Below are positions 49,110-60,096 of a stretch of 64,000 nucleotides of DNA, one piece after another. How positions within the stretch are numbered: position 1 is the first letter of the stretch; every line of letters starts with the position of its first letter. The stretch is taken from contig OZ234494.1 in the NCBI GenBank assembly GCA_965153455.1, positions 1,860,001 through 1,924,000 on the forward strand, in the 5' to 3' direction. This DNA comes from Sphagnum compactum (taxonomy: Eukaryota; Bryophyta; Sphagnopsida; Sphagnales). The position numbers and the translations under genes are program-made. The notes below the pieces were generated by a model. That model saw only the letters and a program-made list of their open reading frames with translations, was not told where the DNA came from and searched no databases.

Positions 49110-49500
49110 CAAGGGTGGTAAAAACCCGATTTTTTCCGCACGACAAATCGGGTTTAAGGTTTAAATGAATAAAACCCGATTTCTGGGTATTAAAATCATG
49201 GTTTTATTCCGGGTAACATTAATCGAGGCCGGCACGTGTCAGGATCTGTTTTGACTCAAAAGCAAGGTCGCTAAGGGCATGATTCGTGCAACTTCCTGTC
49301 TGATCAGCGATGGCTGAACGTTAACAACGATGCCATCATCAACTACATGGCGACGTTGCCCGAATGTCCTTTCGCAGTCCGCACCCTATTAAAACTTGAT
49401 TTTCAAAATAAAACCCAATTTTGTGCGATCTCAGACAATGAAGTTTTATATTAAAACCTTAAATAACCCGATTGCAAAAAACCAGGGTCTACTACCCCTG
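49110..49500. mobile_element. non-autonomous hAT-type element with 8-bp target duplication
   Basis: The 391-bp element starts CAAGGGTGGTAAAAACCCG and its right end reads, as reverse complement, CAGGGGTAGTAGACCCTGG. The inverted similarity extends further inward (TCGGGTTTAAGGTTT against TCGGGTTATTTAAGG). It is flanked by identical 8-bp copies CAGATAGC at 49102-49109 and 49501-49508. An 8-bp duplication and CA(A/G)GGGT termini are hallmarks of hAT elements. No coding sequence is present. Confidence 0.88.
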
Positions 49501-49508
49501 CAGATAGC

Positions 49509-50450
49509 AGAGTCTTCCTCATAATGGATTTGCTAGGTCCTGACTCCTCCTGAAAGCACGCATAAGGTTTCCTTCCTTCAATTTTTGTTTAGGGTTTAAC
49601 ACTTATGACTGGCAGGTCCATGGGGCTTTCATTGTTCTCCAGCCTGGAACTCGTCCCTGGTGAGGTGCCCTCAACTTTCCCCTAGACTCTTTAATGCCTT
49701 CCCATACATGTATTGTAAGGTAAAGCCTTAAGGCCAGGTCATTTTCAAAATAAGGGGTTTAGGACAAAGATTAAATCATTAAGTTTAACCATTATATTTA
49801 ACCATTAATTTTAAATCATTAGGTTTAACCATTATTTTAAATCACTAAGTTTAACCATTATTTTATGTTATTAAGTTTAGATGTTAAGTTTAGTCACTAG
49901 CTATCACCTAAGCTTTGCCATTATGTTTAATGATGTGAAATCACATATGAAATTTTTAAAATCTAATAAAAGTTGAACACCTTTGATGGTATAGTCCATT
50001 AATAAGGACTTGGTTTATTAATGTGAAGGTTTGAGGTTCAATTCTTTATACTTACAACCTATATGCATGTTTAAAAGGCTAGGGTAGGTAGGTTAAATTA
50101 AAGTAGTTCGATGAAATTAGGTTAAGTTGCGTAGGTTAGGTTAAGTTAGGCTAACACCTAGCTATCTAATGCCTTTTTTCAACCTACCTACCTACCTATT
50201 AATTTTTTAAATAATAAATTAGAAAATGATTTTAATTTAAGTATAAAATTGACCTAGTCAAATGGTCCATTATCTACCAGTCAAATAATCAGTTAGTTTG
50301 TCAGTCACTTTGCTAGTTAAAATGAAAAGGTGTAGTTAATAAAAAAAAGCCACAAGTCAAAATAGACATTGTCGAAATTGACTTGTCGAAAATGGCACCA
50401 AGGCCAAGTCGACCAGTGTCATTTTTGGGTCTTTTTTGACCAATTTCCCA
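49509..50450. other. intergenic with simple tandem repeats
   Basis: No gene seen. It contains the ATTAAGTTTAACC tandem (49765-49880) and a GGTTAAGTTAGGTTAGG-like stretch near 50085-50160. Confidence 0.5.
49765..49880. repeat. tandem repeat, about 26-bp unit
   Basis: Four to five imperfect copies of AAATCATTAAGTTTAACCAT with small length changes follow one another. Confidence 0.7.
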
Positions 50451-50454
50451 AGTA

Positions 50455-51580
50455 AAAAAAACCATGATCTGTAGTGTTGAAAGGGGACAATGCTCCCTAA
50501 AGGTCCTTCGACATCTTATAACTCTCTAAAAATAGCAGTTTGAGAAACATTATTAAAAACATTTTCAACATCAACTTGCATCATGACCTAATCAAGGTGT
50601 AGGTCAAGGAAGGTTCTGATGCCAAAAAGGGTGGTTTCATAACCTCTAGGGGTCCTTACTCCAAACTAATGGGGGGATAAGTGCTTTTGAAATGACCCCT
50701 GAAGTTGTAAAACAATGGAGCAATTATTAAGTTGAAGAAATGTTTCACCTATGACAATAAAACGAAGACCTCTAGTGTCCTTTGCCATTGCTAACAATCT
50801 GCTAACCCCCAGCACTAGGGCCATTGACCTAAAGATATCACCATGGCCAACAACAGCAACTTGGAATAATTTTGAAAACCTTGAAGATGGGTCCTTTGGT
50901 ATGAAACACCCCAAAAGATGTTCATAAACCATCCCAGATAGGCCACCCGAACACAAATGGGGAGAAGTGGCTAAAGCCTATGTAAACAAAGTCCTACCCA
51001 TGACAACGGTATGTTCAAGCTGACAGTCAAAAAACATTGGAAGAACATGGTATGATGGAAAAGGGGTGCAGTTAACATAAAGTTGCAATGGTGTCCTCTA
51101 AGGGGATAGTTAGTATCATGGTTGAAGAGCTCTAGCAACACGACTATATTGTCTCGCTCTACCCAAAATCAAACATCGCAAAAATGATGGTCGAAAAATT
51201 ATCCAATGAGCGATGGGAATAGGGAGCACATGAAGCATGTGAGGCATGTGAAGCATAGGAGGATTCCTCCTAAAGCAAATATTGGAGTTGCCCATCATAA
51301 ACCTTCTAAAGAATTAAAACCTCTCACTAAAATAAACGACGTCTTCAAGTATAACGCAAACACCAACGTCGCAATAGGAGGAGAAGGAACCATGTTGATT
51401 TGTCCATTGAATCTTGAGCAATTCGGTAAAGGGGTCAGTAAAAACCTTACCTGATGTCATCCTGGATGGCTTAAGGGATCTTATGAAACAATTGAGGGCA
51501 TGCAAAACAAGCCTCAAACAACCCCAAAATGAAACTAGATTAGGCCCGAAATTAACCTCTAAAAGCAAGAGGGATAGAAC
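50455..51580 (-). pseudogene. reverse-transcriptase ORF fragment, 5' part
   Basis: Minus-strand frames give CFIRSLKPSRMTSGKVFTDP (near 51480), then ALVLGVSRLLAMAKDTRGLR and GETFLQLNNCSIVLQL (50950-50700). After stops come YETTLFGIRTFLDLHLD and MMQVDVENVFNNVSQTAIFR (about 50610-50520). The QVDVENVFNNVS text fits the first catalytic Asp motif of a reverse transcriptase. Several stops show it is dead. It probably belongs to a non-LTR-like retroelement; that assignment relies on my memory of similar plant ORFs. Confidence 0.65.
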
Positions 51581-52699
51581 CAAGGTTTAACACAAGAAGG
51601 GAGGACATTTACAAAGATAAAACAACTTAACTAGCCTAGGAGACAAGGCTAACATGAGGATGAGCATCATTTGAAGAGTAAAGGCCAGAGCAATGTGGAC
51701 AAAGGGCATCTCGAACCAATGAACGACGCAAAAGGGAACGATACAAAAAAAGGTTACACTCAAAACATTAGGATGCAAAAGCCCAAGCAAACCCTAAAAA
51801 AACTTGTGTGTGCTTACTAGTGCAATTTTGTCTGCAAACTTTTAAATATATTTACACTACTAGAATGGGTTGTTTTATTAAATGAAGACCCATTTATATC
51901 GTGTTTTTCTTTGCATTCATTTTCTTGTGTTGTTGTTATTGCTCGTTTTCCTTCCTTCCAGCTATTACCTGCAAACTAACAAATTAATTGGAAGTAGTTG
52001 CATCTATCAAAGGTCTTACAAACTAAAAATGAAATAAAGAAGCACATAGTCCTTCTTTCTTGTGATTTGGGAATGTACTTGTGTTTTCCAAAAATGGTAA
52101 TGGTTTGCGACAATTTCTCAAAGGCGAGTTGTATTTAACAACATAGTGCAAAAGCCACACACCACAGTTTACTTATTAAAGTTCATTCTAAAGCTACTTA
52201 AAGTTCATAGAATCTAGATCAAACAACAAATGTGAGACATTAAACACCCTTTAATGAACTTTTTCGGCTTGTCTTTTTATGCCTTGTGTGGTTCTATAAG
52301 AACTTTCTTTTTCATGGTTTTGTTTTCATGTTGTTGTTGGATTTTCATTCGTTTTTGTTGGAGGCGATAGGTGTGAATAATTTGGGACCCTTCCCTTTCC
52401 AAGCACATTTGAAATCAATAAAAGAACTTCTCCCCCAGGGGCTACAACCTGTGTCCCCCCTTTTGAGTAATTGACCAAAAAAGGTGCAGATCGCCTTTAG
52501 GAGGGTATTTTAGAAAGATTTCATGACCATTCTTTTATTAGCATCATTTTTTATTTACCTTCTAATTCACATTGAGTGCACTTGAGGTCATGTGCGGGGC
52601 TAGGTGCAAAAGTTTAGTTGTTACCCTACCTGGTCATTCTTTTCTCATGCATGCCTTCAAATGTTTTCTCCATCGCATCACACTTTAGGTTGGGTCTTT
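51581..52699. other. spacer between the two retroelement fragments
   Basis: AT-rich sequence with no recognisable domain. It may be decayed retroelement sequence because related fragments lie on both sides. Confidence 0.4.
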
Positions 52700-53345
52700 C
52701 CCATTTTTTAGTCCTTGCGGTATCACCTTATATTTGTAACTAGCCTTAGAATCCTATGGGGATCCATCTTCTTCATTGCACGCATGGTGGCGAAAGGACG
52801 GCCTCACATGATGATGTGCGAGATGTTTTTGCGGCCATTGCAAAAAATGCAAAATTTCATGTATCATGAAAGTAGACCCATGTCCTTTCACCCCCTGCCT
52901 TATAGTCTTCACGCCATCAAATCAACATTGTGTTGTCAATCAATGGTGTCTGTACATTAATAGATGTTGTCATCATCAACCCCATTTGAATTAATTTGGT
53001 TTCACAGACTATTTTTTTTCATGGGGGTGTGACGATAATTGTAGCTTAGGCGAAAGATGGTCTTTATCGCTGTGGAGATTTTCAAATGTCTACACCAGTA
53101 GGCGGACGAGTTTCTTCATCGATGTGCCAACATGGCATGGGGAGCAAAGGGCACTAGAATCCCTCCTCTTTCAATTTTGTGCACATTTTATAAGTAGAAG
53201 GTGTAAGTGGCATTATAACATGCGCAAGTAGTCTCTATTTTGAAACACGTTGTTGCCATAGGTGAAGGTTCTTTTATGTTAGGCATCCTTTCAAGAGGTC
53301 CTCCCCTTTCTCTATTTGATATGCTGGTGCTTTGGTTTATTTAAA
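52700..53345 (+). pseudogene. reverse-transcriptase ORF fragment, 3' part, opposite strand
   Basis: Plus-strand frames, with stops and shifts, give FVTSLRILWGS, CEMFLRPLQKMQNFMYHES, DEFLHRCANMAWGAKGTR, PPLSILCTFYK and GPPLSLFDML. I recall comparable text in the C-terminal part of the same type of reverse-transcriptase ORF, where it follows the palm domain. It is oriented opposite to the fragment at 50455-51580. Confidence 0.5.
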
Positions 53346-54017
53346 AGATTAGCAAGGATTCATCATTTTGCTTTCTTGTTATGTAAGTAGAACAAAAAGT
53401 AACAAATTCAAACCAAAGTTGGTTGATTATTGATTTTTTCAATATTTGTCGAATTGGTTATTAATTTTTTAGGTATCAAATATTTTTTAAATTCAAATTT
53501 TTAGATATTCACTTCATATTAATGTGTTGGAAAATTCAGTCAATAAAGGTATCATATTTTTTTGAATTTTATGGCTAAGAATTGGCAAATATGCGGGCTA
53601 GTTTTTGAAAGACCTTGTTGAAAACCGGCCAATATAATGCCTAGTCCAATTATCAAACAATAAATTTCTTGGTTTTTTTTTAAGCAATTTTTTTACCAAT
53701 CTTCTTGTTTTCATTTTTTTTACATTAAGCAAAACTCTCAAACTCTCATTGTGTAATAAGATTATCATGGAACCACACCTTATTTCTTTGCATTCACACA
53801 TTTACACATTATTCCATTGCATTCACACAATTTCACACTATTCCATTGGATTCACACATTTACATGAAGGTTGGATTGGATCAGACTTTCATAATCTATT
53901 AAGATACCACCTTGATGATCTACCAATCACAACTCTTCAAACCCATTCAATCCATGTTCCTTGCAGCTTTATATTTCTAAACTTGAATTTCTTTTTATAA
54001 ACATAATTATATTTCTA
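53346..54017. other. AT-rich intergenic with a short tandem repeat
   Basis: No gene. Three imperfect units of about 33 bp containing CATTCACACA and ATTCCATTG lie at about 53785-53865. Confidence 0.5.
53785..53865. repeat. tandem repeat, about 33-bp unit
   Basis: Three imperfect copies of a CATTCACACATTT-ACACTATTCC-type unit. Confidence 0.65.
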
Positions 54018-54730
54018 ATGGTCACGCCACACTTGGAGGTAGTGTGTTTTTTCTAATTTTTCCTAATTAACGTCTAAAGAAGTGGCACCTACCAACCAAA
54101 AGTTATCTACCACTTACTTTCTACCTTCCTCCTAACTTTTTATCTATGGCTTGTCCACAGATAAAGCTTTAGGGCACGGTTAACTTAGTTTTTAAAGCTT
54201 TTTCAAAATAGTGGCCACACCATGTGATGATGATTCGGACTTTCTATTCTTTTTTTTCCCATAATCATCAGTGCCACATTAAAACATAACTTCTTCAAAA
54301 CTTCCTTCAAGTTGCTTTTGCATTTGTTGTTGTCCATGTTGATGCAAAAAAAGGAGAGCAGCAAATCCAAATTGCAAGGTTTGTGTTGCTACAAGAGAGG
54401 GATAAAAACAAAGTCTAGAAATTGCATGTGAAGGCAATAGACATGAATGCTCGCCAAGGTTGAAGGCCTTAGCGTTAAGTTACCACTGAATTATCTTAAA
54501 GTTATTAATGGAGATTACTACCTTTGGCATTTTTTGAAAAAATCTTCTAATTTTGTAGATTTGAAGAAAGTTAGTTAACTTTGACTTACCTCCCCCTTCC
54601 ACATCAACATCCACATAAGATCCATGTAGGATTTAAAGGTAGGTACCTTTTTATGTGTGGCTACAATAATAACTTTATCGCCACTAACTCTAAAATAACT
54701 CTAATATACCTCCAAGTGTGGCATGACCAT
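54018..54730. mobile_element. candidate element bounded by 24-bp inverted repeats
   Basis: ATGGTCACGCCACACTTGGA plus GGTA (54018-54041) is matched, with one change, by the reverse complement at 54707-54730. The 665 bp between hold no coding frame of note. No convincing target duplication is visible, so this may be a decayed DNA transposon or a chance pairing of two dispersed repeats. Confidence 0.4.
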
Positions 54731-57700
54731 AAACATGACTTCATTTTCATAATTTGGAATTAAATGACCAATAAAAAATAAACCAATAGCCTTTATAATC
54801 TCTATTGACTCATGCCTTCTCTCACAAAACCTAAAAGCCAAACCGTCATTTCCCAAATCCAATTCAATCCTAATTCCTTGCATTTATTTCTCTAAACACA
54901 ACTTCATTTTCACAATCTAAAATTGAATAAAATTATTCACCTTTCATGAACAAATCATTAAGACCTAATGAAACATGTCTAATCTTTGTTATGCCACCAT
55001 CTCTCATCACCACTTATTACTTTACTTTATTTATGGTTCAATATAGTTGGTACATGCAAATTTTATAAAGGGTTTGATAACAACGTACAGCGAACATAAA
55101 ATTACTATAGCATGTTACCATCACCAAATTGAAGAATAGCTCCCACTTTGTGAAAGAGCAACCCCACATTGTCAATGAGCAGCACCCAAGCTTGCAGGTT
55201 GGGTTCACAAGATCTATTGATGATGTTGTTTTTGGGAAGGCAAGGACTAAAGTCAATGAGATCCAATTTAGTGATAGATTAGTGAGAATAGGTACCTTGC
55301 AAACCTATTGGCTAGTGTGGGTATACTTTATGTACCATCCACTAATAGATGCAATTGTTTGATGCGCCTTAGTTGGAACCTTCATTTGATTTGTTTCCAA
55401 TGCCATTTCATGATGTCACCTCCCATCTAAACTCTTGGATATTCTATTTCTATCCTTTCACATTTTCAATACCAACAAGATAATATGGTATGATGCTAAA
55501 TGAATAAATTACAAAGAGAAAAGAAGAGTATTGGATCAAAAGATGTAGGGGCAAACGCAAAATGTGCCAAATAGCTCCATTTGTTTGTCAGTATAAAATG
55601 CACATTTGCACACAACCTAGTCAAAACACAAATGGACAACATTTAATTATGCACAAACGCCATGGGGCACAAAATCATTCATCAAAAGACAAAATTTTAA
55701 CAACCAATGGACCTAGTTGTGAACAACAAACAAAATAATTGGTGTTCCTAGCTTTAATAACTCTACACAATGTATACATGTTTATTCATAACGTGCATTC
55801 AATCAACATTAAATATTATGAGAACGTTTTTTTTTCCCCTAATTAATCAAAATCCAAGATGTTGATTATTAAAGGTCAGAACTTTAAAATGAAATAGATG
55901 GCAAATATAAATAATTTCAAATCAATTGTGCATGGGAAATCAAACACTTTACCCTTGGATTGAGAATTGAAAAAGGAGTTGGTCCATGCAAATTAGAGAA
56001 CATTGCTAACTATCGTAACACATGAACAGTTTCAGCATAAATTAAATTATTCCTGATTTTGTCGAATTTTGAAAAAATATTTACGACTTGTGCTGAAATT
56101 TTAATAATTATTATAAAATCAAAATTTGAAGTATTCATCTATAGGGTTTGAAATTCAGACCTACCACTTTAAAAAGGTTAAGAATGTTTAGACACATTTA
56201 AACTATTTCACAAAAACAACCAAATTATTGTTACTATTTTGTATAAACATTACATGTTGAAAATCTCAAAATTAAAAAACCAACTGCCAAAGTTAAGATT
56301 TGAAATTTAATTAATTATTCGACGATTTGTTGCCGAATCCATTGGGATACTACAATAAAACATCTAGCCATTAAAGTTGACATCTCAAGAATCTTGTTGG
56401 TGCAAAAAAGCTAGTCCTACAAACAAAAGAACAAAATGTTCATAAACATTCATCCATTGCTCCAACTTGTGATCAACATTGAAATGACCAATAACATCCA
56501 AAAGTGTATCATTTTCATCAATGAAAAGAATTCATCGATGGAATATTGATAGTAATGAACCTTCAACATGAAATAGATGCAAACTTACTTCAATTATTGT
56601 GAGTTGAAGGGGGAAGTCGACATTGCACAACCCCAATAGCTCCTCAATCTTAGTCCTTCGAGATTTCCACCAACGTTCAGAAAAGCATTCAAGGGAAATT
56701 GCAATCAAAATTTACAGACGACTATTGAAAACAAGTCGAAAGAAAAGCAATCCATTCTAAAATATTGTTAAAAAGCCCAGGTGAGAGTAGAAATTGAGAG
56801 TGACAGATGATGAGAGATGGAGTTCTACTTTACGGTTTTAGGTTTAGGGCAAATGATGAAATGACCATGACCTCCTAGAAGAAAGGGAGGAATTTTATCG
56901 ATAGCATAATTTTGGGCGCTAACAACAAGATCTGCCACGTTTTATTTAAGCCCTAACTAGGCATGTGGTAGTCAAACCCTTGAGACAAAAACCAGGAGGC
57001 GTCTGTGCAGGTGTTACACATTTATTTGTACTTTTCTGACGCTGTAGTTCTTCACCTAAACAGAGCTTGTTAAACTCTTCTTGCATGTCAAGACAAAACC
57101 AATTTGGTCAGCTTTTCAATGTGTTTGTGAATTCTCTGATGTTTAGGGGTTAAGGGGAAAAGACAATAAACAGGCTCCCAACAAGCATTTAATTGTCCAA
57201 GGTATTTAATTGACTAACAATGGCCATTGCTCAGCCAGCCCCCTGTGCAAAGTCATGTGATTCTGTCACAAGATTTGATTGGTTTGACCCTGATTTCAGA
57301 ATAAATAAAGAATTTTGATTGTTGCTATTTAACATCGAATACTGTGCTGATGATGTTCAGTACTCTCACCCTCTTTTGAAAAGTGTTAGGTTTGAAATCG
57401 ACAAAAAAGAAAGTTAAATACCCTTTTTGCAATGCAAAACCACGGCAATTTGCAAAACGACACTTGCTCAAAATTGGGTGAAACAAAGTTCAGTGAGTTT
57501 TGTAACTATCTAAGCTCCACCCAAAAACAAACAACTCCTTTATTTTAGAATATAATACGCGTATAATGATCACGTGTCCCCCACCCACAGATGTCATAAA
57601 AGACCCTCTAAAAAAACAACACTCAAAGACCATTTATGTCTTTACATCTGGACGAGTAATAGTGACTGTCGAAATCCATATTAGAAAGAAGCTTTTCAAG

Positions 57701-58395
57701 GGGTTAACATGACCACTGCAAATGGACCATTAATACCCGAGAGCAGCAGGATTTGCATTATCCTGCTGCAAGATTTAATGAAACCGGGTTGGTGTTTGCC
57801 AGTGCGGGGGTGGAGATGCTCTTAGTTCTCAATAGACCCACAACCAAAACATAGATTTATTTGGCAAGAAGATGAATGAATGGTAAAGCTACTACTATGG
57901 TATCCACATCCATCAAGACTGAGAACCAAACTTGAACTCGTTTTGCCCTCACGGTTTTTGCCTCAAATCCGTGAGGGGGTTACATTTACTTGGAAGGCTA
58001 AAGTCGGTCGGTTGCTGCTTAAAGTCTACTCCTGTGGGAGGGCCACACATGTTGGAGTGTTCTTTTATTGCCCATGCCTTTCCAGATTAGGAATTGAAGA
58101 TGTTTTGTCTTTTGTTTTGTTTTGCATGAACATGTGATTCACACAATCTTTTGCAATGCCTTGATTTTTAGGTGACATTATTTCCTATCTGATTGTCACC
58201 CCAAAGTATATGGCACGTTCCAAAAATAAAATAAAATAAGGCTATTGTTCTATGAGCTTCCAACTTCATGATTTTCTTTTAACTATTTGCATCATAATTT
58301 CACATTAGTCCTGCGAAGGTTGGGGCGAGGAAGCCCTAATGTCACGTCTTCAATGCTATTTTCTGAATAGTTTTTTCACGGTTCAAGTTAAGACA
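54731..58395. other. long AT-rich stretch without genes
   Basis: No ORF over about 85 codons and no domain were seen on either strand. Composition is even and AT-rich, with a slightly more GC-rich patch at 56850-58000. Old mobile DNA is likely but not demonstrable. Confidence 0.45.
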
Positions 58396-58398
58396 TAA

Positions 58399-58599
58399 AG
58401 GTGCATCCACACATAATGTTAACTGAAAATCTAGGTGGCATCTTAGGTGGCACCCAATGTTAAATGGGTGATTGTTTAACATTAAATGAATGTTATCTTA
58501 ACATAAAATCTTCATGGCAAATAGGTTTAGGTCCTAAACACTAGCTTGGTGTTAGGGGACTTAATACTAGAGTCCTTAACACCAAGTGTGGATGCACCT
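58399..58599. mobile_element. Tourist-like MITE with TAA target duplication
   Basis: A perfect 14-bp terminal inverted repeat is present: AGGTGCATCCACAC (58399-58412) and GTGTGGATGCACCT (58586-58599). The pairing continues imperfectly to about 24 bp through TGTTAA. TAA flanks both ends (58396-58398 and 58600-58602). A 3-bp TAA/TTA duplication and a 201-bp non-coding body fit PIF/Harbinger-derived Tourist elements. Confidence 0.82.
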
Positions 58600-58602
58600 T
58601 AA

Positions 58603-59755
58603 TTGGGATACCCCTAAAAGTGACACCTTTCACCCATTTTCATCCTCATTTGGCTGTTTCACCCTCACTTTGTAGCTATCCTTAAAGTCTTTTAAATTGG
58701 GACCCAAAGTTCAACAACAAGAATACGCTCTCCAAATTTCGACATGGTTAATATTTTTAAACTATATTTCCAAATCTTGTGTCTACTTAAAGGATCTACC
58801 TACCTTGGTTAAGGACCTACTTAGGCTACCTACCCACTTACCTAGAATACTTACTTACTTGCCTATCTAAGTTACCTATCCATCTATTTATTTGCTTAGA
58901 TTACTTATTCACCTAGGCTACCTACATCCTTACCTAAGTGCTAGGCTACTTACTTATGTACCCACTTACCCATTTAGGCTACCTACCTTCTTATATTTCC
59001 TAGCTAGGTCTGTTTCTACACAAAGGAAGAAACATGGATGGGGGACCAAATTAGTTTTACCTCAATTTTAGGAGGTTTGTGTAGATTGTATTTTTTTCAA
59101 AAAATTGAATTAAATCCTGGTGGTTATACAAGGTGATGAATATTGAAAAACAAGGATTCGAAAAGATATAGGCCATAAGGGATTTGAAGAATTTAGAATG
59201 TTTCAAAATAAAAAAACAATTGTGAAAGATCCATCATTTAAAATATATTTTATTATATACATAACATGAATTTCATTGTGTAATTTCAACTAAAAACTAG
59301 AAACTCTGGATTGCAAGTTTGAAAGTTCAACGAATCCATCAATAGTTGGCATATTATTACAATTACAATTAAAATATTCATGATTTTCCAATACTTAGAT
59401 AAACAACATCAACATTTTCTCGAAATAGATTTCCAATTGGAGAACATTGGTTTTTACCCTTTCAAACTACAAACATTGTTGGATAGTCTATAGACATTAA
59501 TCCAAACCAATTGCAAGCAAAAAATCAATAATTAAATTTGATAAGTAGACATAATACAATCGTTAACCTGAAAACACATGTAATCAATTTGTCTCAAATA
59601 TAAGGTGAAAGTTTTATACCTAAAAAAAATTGAATAATGCCAATATCCCCATTAATTTTTTCATATATTGCATAAACCAAGAATAATTCAATGGAAAGGA
59701 AGTTAACATGGCTTAAAATATTGACATGATTTCATAATGTAATGCTAGTTGTTTT
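58603..59755. other. intergenic with ACCT-rich repeat
   Basis: No gene. About 58790-59000 is a run of CTACCTAC, CTTACCTA and CTAGGCTACC words. The rest is AT-rich and featureless. Confidence 0.5.
58790..59000. repeat. CTACCTACTT-rich degenerate simple repeat
   Basis: Degenerate repetition of CTACCTA, CTTACCTA and AGGCTACCTA words, complementary in type to the block at 41005-41225. Confidence 0.6.
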
Positions 59756-60096
59756 TGCCAATGACTGTTCAATCAATGCTAGCCACAAATGAAATGCAAA
59801 GTCCAACCATTGTCAAAGATGTCTTTCTTAGTAAGCATAACTATGATTGATGCACATTCAGTTTTAAAAAGTTCCACCAAACTTGCCTCTAAAAGTTCTT
59901 TCGTCTTAGCTTTAACCAAAGCTCGTTCCATATCATTCAACCTATAAGGTCGTTAAAAAATAAGGGTATCATCATCCAAGATGATCCGTACTTCTTGCCT
60001 TTTGAGTTTGCCTAACTCTTCGAGGTTGAAAGCAAAACAATGCACATACTTTTATAAAAATTGTTGCACCTTGCGTGCCTCACCTCTTGTTAATGT
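59756..60096 (-). pseudogene. Ty3/gypsy polyprotein fragment (start of reverse transcriptase)
   Basis: The minus-strand frame from 60096 reads TLTRGEARKVQQFL, stop, FAFNLEELGKLKRQEVRIIL, DDDTLIF, stop, RPYRLNDMERALVKAKTKEL, LEASLVELF and IIVMLTKKDIFDN. This is the typical linker and first reverse-transcriptase motifs of plant gypsy elements (the L.ELG, RRPYRL and VxxxKKD positions). At least three stops make it non-functional. Neither LTRs nor integrase were found nearby. Confidence 0.85.
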
